From contig JACCYR010000343.1 of assembly GCA_013696385.1 (NCBI GenBank), positions 1 through 11,451 of the forward strand: a DNA stretch of 11,451 bases. The letters are read 5' to 3'. The DNA is from Acidobacteriota bacterium. Its GTDB lineage: Bacteria; Acidobacteriota; Blastocatellia; Pyrinomonadales; Pyrinomonadaceae. The stretch's first letter is position 1, and every line of letters starts with the position of its first letter. This document shows positions 1 through 5,117 of the stretch, piece after piece. The notes beneath the pieces were generated by a model. It ran no database searches, was not told where the DNA came from, and saw nothing but the letters and a program-made list of their open reading frames with translations. A program made the position numbers and the translations under genes.

Positions 1-98
1 GCGTGCAAAAACAATTCAGCCAGCGTTTTTGGCTCGTTCGTGTAAAGCGGAACGCGCTTAGCAATTTGTTTTATTCGATTTTCAGTCTTGCTTTGCAT
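1..98 (-). CDS. N-terminus of probable long-chain acyl-CoA ligase (3' part outside window)
   Basis: A minus-strand reading frame opens with ATG at 98-96 and stays open for 32 codons to the window edge. Its product includes VPLYTNEPKTLAELFL, and this pattern (a basic start, then a 'P-x-TLAELF' helix) is typical of the extreme N-terminus of AMP-forming long-chain fatty acid-CoA ligases, which activate fatty acids with ATP and CoA for beta-oxidation. None of the ATP/AMP signature motifs lie in the visible part, so the family call rests on this short resemblance and on context. The gene follows fadR on the same strand after a 52-nt gap, and in Bacillus the FadR regulon includes a linked acyl-CoA ligase (lcfA). 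The ribosome-binding site is weak (AGAG just before the ATG). It could instead be another enzyme of fatty-acid metabolism. Confidence 0.5.
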   Translation of the reverse strand, partial: MQSKTENRIKQIAKRVPLYTNEPKTLAELFLH

Positions 99-114
99 CG
101 CTCTAAAGTTCCAG

Positions 115-151
115 ATTCCAAATTTCAAATTTCGCGTATTAAATTTGGAAT
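115..151. repeat. 11-bp inverted repeat between fadR and the acyl-CoA ligase start
   Basis: The arms 115-125 (ATTCCAAATTT) and 141-151 (AAATTTGGAAT) are perfectly complementary with a 15-nt loop. The outer arm touches the stop codon of fadR. There is no T-run after the stem on the minus strand, so it is not a classical terminator. It could stabilise or process the intercistronic mRNA, or be one copy of an AT-rich dispersed repeat. Confidence 0.45.
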
Positions 152-765
152 TATCTTAAAACACCGCCAAAAAAGATTTTCAAAACTTCATCCGCCAGCG
201 GCGCAAGTGGATACGCTTTTTTTGACAAAATCCAGTTCGTAACCATTTCATCTAACGCACCGTAAAGAATTTTCGCGCAAATAACAGGCTTTAAATCATT
301 TCGGAAAACGCCCGTTTTTTGTCCTTCTTCAATCGTCTGCTGAATTATTTTCAAATAATCGGCAAATCCGGCGGCGGAAAATTCTTCCATAAATTTGGTC
401 GAACCGCGCAGTTCGACTTGGAAAACAATCGCCATATCGCGGTCTGCGCCGAGTTTTTCTAAATGAAGTTCAGCAATCCGCCGTAAGCGTTTGTCGGCTT
501 CTGCAATTTCGGCGATTTCTTTTTTGCCCTCGCTAATAAATTCTTCCATCGCGCGGTCAAAAATCGAATGCAGAATCTCGTCTTTACTTTTGAAATAAAG
601 ATAGACCGTGCCGTCGGCGATTCCCGCTTCGCCCGCAATATCGGCAACTTTTGAGTTGAAATAACCTCTCTCTGCAAAAACTTTTATTGCCGCCCGCAAA
701 ATTGCTTCGCGTTTATCTACCACGACGGCGCGACCTTGACCACTTGAGCGAGTTAATCGGGACAT
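151..765 (-). CDS. fadR: TetR-family fatty-acid degradation repressor, FadR-like
   Basis: This 204-residue protein is a TetR-type repressor. The N-terminal helix-turn-helix lies at about residues 20-65, with the recognition segment IADGTVYLYFKSKDEIL at 49-65, nearly the same as Bacillus subtilis FadR (YsiA). The C-terminal ligand domain also tracks FadR: DMAIVFQVELR at 110-120 and the ALDEMVTNW segment at 170-178. Family knowledge: FadR represses beta-oxidation genes and leaves DNA when it binds long-chain acyl-CoA. Context agrees, because a probable acyl-CoA ligase follows on the same strand and a FadR-type palindrome lies at 857-874 in the leader. The first 17 residues are extra compared with the Bacillus protein. 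No clear Shine-Dalgarno precedes the ATG, and a GTG at codon 15 is an alternative start. Assignment to TetR is secure; the FadR specificity is a strong inference from sequence memory. Confidence 0.85.
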   Translation of the reverse strand: MSRLTRSSGQGRAVVVDKREAILRAAIKVFAERGYFNSKVADIAGEAGIADGTVYLYFKSKDEILHSIFDRAMEEFISEGKKEIAEIAEADKRLRRIAELHLEKLGADRDMAIVFQVELRGSTKFMEEFSAAGFADYLKIIQQTIEEGQKTGVFRNDLKPVICAKILYGALDEMVTNWILSKKAYPLAPLADEVLKIFFGGVLR

Positions 766-768
766 ATT

Positions 769-800
769 GATTTTGGATTTTAGATTTTAGATTTTAGATT
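769..800 (+). repeat. Heptanucleotide tandem repeat GATTTTR, plus orientation
   Basis: The tract reads GATTTTG then three copies of GATTTTA and a partial GATT, which is 4.5 heptamer units in perfect register. It lies just upstream of the fadR start codon, within its leader. A second array of the same heptamer is at 970-1004 in the opposite orientation. Confidence 0.7.
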
Positions 801-856
801 GAAGAAATAATTTACAATTTCCTCAAAATGCAAAACCCGAAACCAAAAAGTAATTA

Positions 857-874
857 TGAATGAATCGCCATTCA
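857..874. promoter_or_regulatory. Candidate FadR operator palindrome
   Basis: TGAATGAATCGCCATTCA is an 18-bp site whose outer six bases on each side are perfectly inverted (TGAATG / CATTCA). The consensus I recall for Bacillus subtilis FadR is TGAATGAMTANTCATTCA, and this site agrees at 16 of 18 positions; the two differences are in the centre. It lies about 92 nt upstream of the fadR ATG and only some 7-24 nt downstream of the start expected from the promoter at 888-917. A repressor bound there would block initiation or elongation. The site is read directly; its binding by this FadR is inferred. Confidence 0.65.
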
Positions 875-887
875 GTTTTCTCTTAGG

Positions 888-917
888 CTATAACAGAATG
901 GAAAAGGAAATCAACAA
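888..917 (-). promoter_or_regulatory. Candidate fadR promoter
   Basis: On the minus strand a -35-like TTGTTG (917-912) is followed after 18 nt by a -10-like TTATAG (893-888). Transcription would start near 881 and run into the operator at 874-857, then to fadR. The match is moderate, but the spacing and its position beside the operator support it. Confidence 0.4.
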
Positions 918-969
918 AAATTTTACGAAAACTGAATTTTGTGCGAAAAAAAGAAAAAGCGACTTCGGA

Positions 970-1004
970 AAAAATCCAAAATCGTAAATCTAAAATCCAA
1001 AATT
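970..1004 (-). repeat. Heptanucleotide tandem repeat GATTTTR, minus orientation
   Basis: Read on the minus strand from 1004, five heptamers follow in register: AATTTTG, GATTTTA, GATTTAC, GATTTTG, GATTTTT. They begin only 5 nt after the CCA end of tRNA-Ser. The array is the inverted partner of 769-800; about 18 of 19 bases could pair between the two. Its T-rich sense on the minus strand may also help end tRNA transcription, although no hairpin precedes it. Confidence 0.65.
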
Positions 1005-1008
1005 GAAA

Positions 1009-1095
1009 TGGCGGAGAGAACAGGACTCGAACCTGCAAGCCCTTTCGGGCGGTAGTTTTCAAGACTACTGCATTAGCCAATTATGCTATCTCTCC
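1009..1095 (-). tRNA. tRNA-Ser(UGA)
   Basis: An 87-nt cloverleaf folds on the minus strand. The acceptor stem GGAGAGA/TCTCTCC is perfect, the discriminator is G and CCA is encoded (1011-1009). The D arm is GCAT/ATGC. The anticodon stem is GTAGT/ACTAC with loop CTTGAAA, giving anticodon TGA at 1061-1059, which reads UCA and related serine codons. A long variable arm with CCC-GAAA-GGG marks the class II structure of serine tRNA. The T arm carries TTCGAGT. G73 and the long arm are the known serine identity elements, so the isotype is firm. Confidence 0.97.
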
Positions 1096-1118
1096 GCACC
1101 TTTGAAGCGGAAACTGAA

Positions 1119-1147
1119 AATATAGCGCAAAGTTACGCGATAGACAA
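1119..1147 (-). promoter_or_regulatory. Promoter of tRNA-Ser
   Basis: On the minus strand TTGTCT (1147-1142) and TATATT (1124-1119) are separated by exactly 17 nt. Initiation near 1112 would give a leader of about 16 nt before the mature tRNA 5' end at 1095. The tRNA is thus likely transcribed on its own rather than from the lipoprotein gene upstream. Confidence 0.6.
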
Positions 1148-1205
1148 ATCAAAGCCGCAATTTTGAATTAATTTCCCACATTTCAAATAAAAATGTAAAT
1201 TTGCC

Positions 1206-2177
1206 TTATTTGGCAACGGTGATTTCCTGCGTTGTCGAGTTATAGCCGCCGTTGTCAACTAAGTTGCCGTTTTTGTCAACAAGTTCAAGTTTGATTGGGT
1301 GTTTTCCGTTTGTCCAGCCTGACAGCCAAATTGGCTGCCATTTGTCAATAAACTTCGGCTCACCGCCGTCAATCGAATATTTTACGCGATATTCGCCGCC
1401 GTCGCCGACTAATTTTGCATTCGACAGCCAAAAATCAATCATAATATTTTCGACATCCGCACCTTTGTAATCGCCCTTTGGACGGCTGTAAGTCAAAAGC
1501 GGTTTGCTCGCATCAACCGCGCCCGCCGTGCTTTTCTTCATTTCTTTGCCTTCGGGCGTGGCGGAAGAGTTGGTGTTTGACATCATTTGGTTAGAGTTGG
1601 TTGTCGCCGGTTTGGTCGTATCCGCGCCGCCGTTTTTGACCGTAAATTTAACCATCTGAAACGCGCCGGAGTTTTTATAACTTTCGTGCCACGGGCGCGA
1701 CGGGAAAACGCGCAAAGTGTGTTCGCCGTCGGCAACATTTTTCAGTTCAAACTCCTGGTCGAGATTGTAATACGCTTCATATGGCTGATTGTCCAAAATA
1801 ACGTGAATGTGATTGCCCATTCCGGTCTGCGGGTCTTTCATCGGTTCGTAACCCATCAATTCGCCGCCGAGTTCGAGTTTAACTTTGACGGTTGAACTGC
1901 CCACGATTGCGCCGTTTGTCGGTTCGACAGATTTCAAAGTCGGCGCGGCTTTGTCCTGATTACCGCGTGAAGCCATCATTTCCTGAATCTTTTGCGGGCG
2001 ATCAACTTCGGTCAAGTTTTGCGCGGCAGACGGTTCGGTTTCACCTTCCGTTTTATTATTGCCGATGTCCTTGTTAGTTCCCGTATAACCGCCGGGATTT
2101 AACTGTGTCGGTTCTTTGCTGCATGCCGCGAAAAGGGCAAGTGCAACTAAAAACACAAAAAATTTCGTAAGTTTCAT
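1206..2177 (-). CDS. Exported lipoprotein with two tandem beta-sandwich-like domains, function unknown
   Basis: The 323-residue product begins with a lipoprotein signal: MKLTK, a hydrophobic stretch and LFAAC with the lipidated cysteine at 19. A polar, low-complexity stretch (20-77) tethers the rest. Two related domains follow, 78-182 and 226-323, joined by a Ser/Thr/Asn-rich linker. They align through IHVILDNQPYEA / RVKYSIDGGEPKF and ADGEHTLRVF / TNGKHPIKLEL, which looks like an internal duplication. The first domain (NGAIVGSSTVKVKLEL, then GNHIHVILD and DGEHTL) resembles the DUF4399 type of small beta domain seen in exported proteins; that resemblance is from memory and loose. No catalytic motif is visible. 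A good Shine-Dalgarno (AGGAG, 2188-2184) fixes the start. A weak hairpin follows the stop (about 1178-1197). Function cannot be named. Confidence 0.85.
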   Translation of the reverse strand: MKLTKFFVFLVALALFAACSKEPTQLNPGGYTGTNKDIGNNKTEGETEPSAAQNLTEVDRPQKIQEMMASRGNQDKAAPTLKSVEPTNGAIVGSSTVKVKLELGGELMGYEPMKDPQTGMGNHIHVILDNQPYEAYYNLDQEFELKNVADGEHTLRVFPSRPWHESYKNSGAFQMVKFTVKNGGADTTKPATTNSNQMMSNTNSSATPEGKEMKKSTAGAVDASKPLLTYSRPKGDYKGADVENIMIDFWLSNAKLVGDGGEYRVKYSIDGGEPKFIDKWQPIWLSGWTNGKHPIKLELVDKNGNLVDNGGYNSTTQEITVAK

Positions 2178-2244
2178 ATTTTTCTCCTAAAATTCGATCT
2201 GCCTTTGTTAAATATAAAAAATATAAGCGAGATTTGAATTCTTC

Positions 2245-2272
2245 AGTTTAGCTTATCCAAATAATACTTCAA
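2245..2272 (-). promoter_or_regulatory. Possible promoter of the lipoprotein gene
   Basis: On the minus strand TTGAAG (2272-2267) and TAAACT (2250-2245) are 16 nt apart, about 70 nt upstream of the start codon. Each box is only a moderate match and the surrounding DNA is AT-rich, so chance similarity is quite possible. The rest of the 315-bp gap 2178-2492 holds only the inverted repeat at 2388-2451 and no gene I can support. Confidence 0.3.
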
Positions 2273-2387
2273 CTTTGTTTGATTAATTATTAACAAAGTT
2301 TCAATGTTTGGCAAAGCATTAACGGAAAAAGAAATTAGATGGCTTTTTCGCCGCCAACAAGTTTATGAAAATCAGGAGTTAAAAATT

Positions 2388-2451
2388 TATCTTTGCGTCT
2401 TTGCGGGAAAAATTACTTTGACAAAAAATCTCCCGCAAAGACGCAAAGATA
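2388..2451. repeat. Perfect 21-bp inverted repeat, REP-like; likely terminator of comM
   Basis: The left arm 2388-2408 (built on CTTTGCGTCTTTGCGGG) and right arm 2431-2451 (CCCGCAAAGACGCAAAG) are exact complements around a 22-nt AT-rich loop. The hairpin starts 42 nt after the comM stop codon. On the minus strand it is followed by ATAAATTTTT, so it can act as an intrinsic terminator for comM. The same 'TTTGCGTCTTTGCG' wording is, as I recall, common in dispersed intergenic repeats of several bacterial phyla, which suggests a mobile palindrome rather than a purpose-built terminator. Confidence 0.75.
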
Positions 2452-2492
2452 GAGTAAGGGAAAACCATTATTTTTTTCTTTGACTCAGATAT

Positions 2493-4061
2493 TTATGTCC
2501 AATAGTTGCGGTCAAGCGAGCGATAACCAATTGCTTCACTGATATGATTTGGCTGAATATTTTCGCTTCCTTCCAAATCGGCGATGGTGCGCGAAACCTT
2601 TAAAATTCTATCGTGAGCGCGGGCGGAAAGACCTTGCCGGAGCATGGCGCGTTCAAGCAGATTTTCGCTTTCCGCGTCTAACGCGCAGAACTTACGAATG
2701 TGGCGCGAAGACATCGCCGAATTTGAAAAAATTCCTTCGCCGTCAAAGCGTTTTAATTGGATTTCACGCGCTTTTATGACTCGTTCACGAACTATTATCG
2801 AACTATCGCCGGGCGGCACGCCTTTGCCGCGCAACTCTTTGAATTTAACGGCGGGAACGTCAATGTGAATGTCAATTCTGTCAATCAAAGGTCCTGAAAT
2901 TTTGCCGACATAACGCTGAATCTGCATCGGCGAACACTTACATTCTCTGGTCGAGCCGAAATAGCCGCACGGACACGGATTCATCGAAGCGACCATCGTA
3001 AAATGAGCGGGAAATGTCAGAGACATCGTCGCGCGGCTGATTGTAACCTCTTTATCTTCCATCGGTTGGCGCAGAACTTCTAAAACGCTGCGGTCAAACT
3101 CCGGCAGTTCGTCAAGAAACAGAACGCCGAGATGCGCCAAAGATACTTCGCCCGGTTTCGGAATCGAACCGCCACCGATCAGTCCGGCTTGCGAAACTGT
3201 GTGATGCGGCGATTTGAAAGGTCTTTGTGTAATTAGACCTGATTTTCCAGTCAAACCCGCAACCGAATGAATTTTTGTGATTTCGAGTGCTTCATCGAAT
3301 TCGAGCGGCGGCAAAATTGTCGGCAAACGCTTTGCCAACATCGTTTTGCCTGAACCCGGCGGTCCGATTAACAAAATGTTATGACCGCCCGCGCTGGCAA
3401 CTTCGAGCGCGCGTTTCGCGCTTTGCTGTCCGCGAACTTCAGCAAAGTCAATGCGATATTTATTTTCGCTGGCTTTAATAGCGGAAATATCGAGTTTGAT
3501 CGGCGGAATGCGCGTATCACGTCCCGATTGCAAATCTTGCGCAATTTCGACTGCTTCGCGCAAATCCTTTACCGGATAAACATTTACGTCCGCAACAACC
3601 GCCGCTTCGGTTGCATTTTCTTCCGGCAGAATCAAATTTTTGATGCCGTTTTCTCTTGCTCTTAAAGCAATCGAAAGTGCGCCGCGCACCGGACGAATGC
3701 GCCCGTCTAAGGACAATTCGCCGACGCTCAAAGTGTTTTCCAGACTTTCGGCGTTTCCTAAATCACCGTTTGCGCCTAAAATTCCAAGCGCAATCGGCAA
3801 ATCAAAACTCGCGCCTTCTTTTCGCACATCGGCAGGCGCAAGATTTATTGTTGTTTTGTGAAACGGAAAAAAGTAGGAACTATTGGTAATCGCGGCGCGG
3901 ATTCGTTCACGCGATTCTCTAATTGCAGTATCAGGTAGACCAACGACAATTACGGGCGGAGAATTATCGGTTTCACCTTTGACCGGCTGCAAATTTACTT
4001 CAATGTCTACAATAAGCGCGTCAATCCCATAGACGGCAGCTGATTGCGTAAGGAAAAGCAT
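2493..4061 (-). CDS. comM: ComM/YifB AAA+ ATPase, branch-migration helicase of natural transformation
   Basis: This is a full-length (522 aa) member of the Mg-chelatase-like ComM/YifB family. The N-terminal Lon-protease-like fold (about 20-175) opens with SAAVYGIDA and includes DLPIALGIL. The AAA+ core has Walker A GPPGSGKT (233-240) and Walker B VLFLDELPE (313-321). A family-typical cysteine cluster (C363, C365, C374, C376 in NPCPCGYFGSTRECKC) follows, then PLIDRIDIHI (391-400) and the C-terminal domain with GLSARAHDRILKVSRT (477-492). Family knowledge: ComM is a hexameric helicase that drives branch migration when incoming DNA is integrated during transformation; it is not a true magnesium chelatase subunit. 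The start matches family members, though no Shine-Dalgarno is visible. It is monocistronic, with its own promoter at 4107-4135. Confidence 0.95.
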   Translation of the reverse strand: MLFLTQSAAVYGIDALIVDIEVNLQPVKGETDNSPPVIVVGLPDTAIRESRERIRAAITNSSYFFPFHKTTINLAPADVRKEGASFDLPIALGILGANGDLGNAESLENTLSVGELSLDGRIRPVRGALSIALRARENGIKNLILPEENATEAAVVADVNVYPVKDLREAVEIAQDLQSGRDTRIPPIKLDISAIKASENKYRIDFAEVRGQQSAKRALEVASAGGHNILLIGPPGSGKTMLAKRLPTILPPLEFDEALEITKIHSVAGLTGKSGLITQRPFKSPHHTVSQAGLIGGGSIPKPGEVSLAHLGVLFLDELPEFDRSVLEVLRQPMEDKEVTISRATMSLTFPAHFTMVASMNPCPCGYFGSTRECKCSPMQIQRYVGKISGPLIDRIDIHIDVPAVKFKELRGKGVPPGDSSIIVRERVIKAREIQLKRFDGEGIFSNSAMSSRHIRKFCALDAESENLLERAMLRQGLSARAHDRILKVSRTIADLEGSENIQPNHISEAIGYRSLDRNYWT

Positions 4062-4106
4062 AGATTTATTTCAACCAAAAAAGTTACGAAAATTTTAATG
4101 CTTGAA

Positions 4107-4135
4107 TTTATACCAAATTTTTCGGAAAATGTCAG
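4107..4135 (-). promoter_or_regulatory. Promoter of comM
   Basis: On the minus strand CTGACA (4135-4130) and TATAAA (4112-4107) match the sigma-70 consensus at five of six bases each with a 17-nt spacer. Transcription would start near 4100, leaving a leader of about 39 nt before the comM ATG. Confidence 0.55.
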
Positions 4136-4159
4136 ATTTTTTTGAAGGTTTTACTTTCG

Positions 4160-4184
4160 GAGTGCGGGCAAAATGCCTGCGCTC
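4160..4184. repeat. REP-like GC-rich hairpin in the comM / sigma spacer
   Basis: GAGTGCGGGC (4160-4169) can pair with GCCTGCGCTC (4175-4184) across an AAAAT loop: ten pairs, two of them G-U wobbles on the plus strand. It is GC-rich in an AT-rich spacer, lies between divergent genes where no terminator is needed, and resembles the 'GCGGGC-loop-GCCCGC' palindromes that recur in many bacterial genomes. Confidence 0.5.
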
Positions 4185-4208
4185 TCAGCTAAATTCCTAA
4201 AATAAACA

Positions 4209-4238
4209 TTTACATTTTTCAGCATTTTGTCATAAAAT
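4209..4238 (+). promoter_or_regulatory. Candidate housekeeping promoter of the sigma operon
   Basis: TTTACA (4209-4214) and TAAAAT (4233-4238) are separated by 18 nt, giving a start near 4245 and a leader of about 80 nt. It may give basal expression of the sigma factor, alongside the possible ECF-type site at 4253-4279. Confidence 0.4.
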
Positions 4239-4252
4239 AGACAGGCTGGAAA

Positions 4253-4279
4253 GGAATTAATTTTTGGAGGTAGCGTATT
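4253..4279 (+). promoter_or_regulatory. Possible ECF-type autoregulatory promoter
   Basis: GGAAT (4253-4257), 16 nt, then CGTATT (4274-4279) follows the usual ECF layout of a GAAC-like -35 and a CGT -10, as in the sigma-W group. ECF sigma factors often transcribe their own operon, and a start near 4285 would leave the AGGAG ribosome site (4318-4322) intact. The -35 has T instead of the typical C. The GGAGG inside the spacer (4266-4270) gives a rival reading as a ribosome-binding site. Confidence 0.3.
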
Positions 4280-4327
4280 ATAGACAGCAATGATTTACTA
4301 AATCCCGAAAATATTTTAGGAGCTAAT

Positions 4328-4990
4328 ATGGATTTAGCTTCAATAGCGGCAGAGCGCGATAGAGTTTTTCAGGCTGGAGAAAGCATCGGCATTTCTGTTT
4401 TTCAAACTCCCGCGACCGCCGAAACGGAAAATGTCGAACCGGACGCACCCGATTTTCAGTTGACCAAACTTTCGGCGGCGGGAAATATCGCGGCGTTTGA
4501 ACTGCTTTACGAGCGTTATCATCGGCGAACTTACAGTCTTTGTCTGCGGATGACGAACAGCCAGACCGAAGCCGAAGATTTGACGCAGGAAGTTTTTATT
4601 CAGCTTTTTCGCAAGGCGGGAAGTTTTCGCGGCGATTCGGCTTTTTCCACATGGCATCATCGTTTAACGGTCAATCAGGTTTTGATGCATTTTCGGCGGC
4701 GAAGCGTAAAAAACGAAAAAACTTCGCAAGACGGCGAAATACCCGAACAAATCGTGCCGGGAACGGAAAATCAAACACGAATGCCGGTTTTAGACCGTAT
4801 TGCCTTAACGCGAGCCATTGCCGAACTCCCGCCGGGTTATAAAAGCGTTTTTACGCTGCACGACATTGAAGGTTACGAACACGAAGAAGTCGCCCGCATA
4901 CTCGGAATCTCGGTCGGCACATCAAAATCTCAGCTTCACAAAGCGCGCCTGAAACTGCGCGGTCTGCTCGTTAAGCAAAATAAAGCCTGA
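4328..4990 (+). CDS. ECF-family RNA polymerase sigma factor
   Basis: The 220-residue protein has both ECF sigma domains. Region 2 spans about 50-125, with AFELLYERYHRRTYSLCLRM, the EAEDLTQEVF core-binding segment (81-90) and FRGDSAFSTW (100-109) for promoter melting and -10 contact. Region 4 spans about 160-213, with AELPPGYKSVFTLHDIEGY and the helix-turn-helix EEVARILGISVGTSKSQLHKAR. It directs RNA polymerase to a small stress regulon when released by its anti-sigma factor, which is encoded 127 nt downstream. A poorly conserved N-terminal extension of about 45 residues precedes region 2. The ATG is chosen for its AGGAG site with 5-nt spacing. The in-frame codons upstream stay open back to 4274, so a rare ATT start at 4277 behind GGAGG cannot be excluded. 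The target signal is unknown. Confidence 0.93.
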   Translation: MDLASIAAERDRVFQAGESIGISVFQTPATAETENVEPDAPDFQLTKLSAAGNIAAFELLYERYHRRTYSLCLRMTNSQTEAEDLTQEVFIQLFRKAGSFRGDSAFSTWHHRLTVNQVLMHFRRRSVKNEKTSQDGEIPEQIVPGTENQTRMPVLDRIALTRAIAELPPGYKSVFTLHDIEGYEHEEVARILGISVGTSKSQLHKARLKLRGLLVKQNKA

Positions 4991-5056
4991 CCCGAAAAAT
5001 TTTTATAAGGCAACTTAAAACTTTCTGCGGCAATCTATTAGGTTGAAGTCAAAAAT

Positions 5057-5084
5057 TTGGCGAAAGTTTTTATATTTTTATAAA
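5057..5084 (+). promoter_or_regulatory. Weak candidate internal promoter before the anti-sigma gene
   Basis: TTGGCG (5057-5062) and TATAAA (5079-5084) are 16 nt apart in the 127-nt AT-rich gap between sigma and anti-sigma genes. It could supply extra anti-sigma factor without sigma. The gap is AT-rich enough that this may be chance. Confidence 0.2.
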
Positions 5085-5117
5085 AGAAACAATTTCTACT
5101 TTAAAACAAAAGTTAAA

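Noticed and set aside
3..242. 79-codon plus-strand frame at the left edge
   Set aside because: Its product has no recognisable pattern, and the same bases code in the minus strand for the ligase-like start and the end of fadR.
857..880. TGAATG-CATTCA hairpin followed by GTTTTCTCTT as a plus-strand terminator
   Set aside because: No plus-strand gene lies upstream; the palindrome is better explained as a FadR operator.
883..1080. 65-codon minus-strand frame rich in F, W and L (FWILDLRFW)
   Set aside because: It runs through the tRNA and the heptamer array; the FWILDLRFW pattern is simply the translation of GATTTTR repeats.
2304..2483. 59-codon plus-strand ORF starting MFGKALTEKEIRWLF
   Set aside because: The first half looks protein-like, but there is no ribosome site and the second half is a translation through the 21-bp inverted repeat, so chance is more likely.
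2493..4061. Magnesium chelatase subunit (ChlI/BchI) of chlorophyll synthesis
   Set aside because: The Lon-like N-terminal domain and the NPCPCGY cysteine cluster are those of ComM/YifB, and no pigment genes are nearby.
5043..5117. TTG start giving a 25-residue longer anti-sigma factor
   Set aside because: The added codons are AT-rich, lie before the conserved zinc-finger start and have no usable ribosome site.
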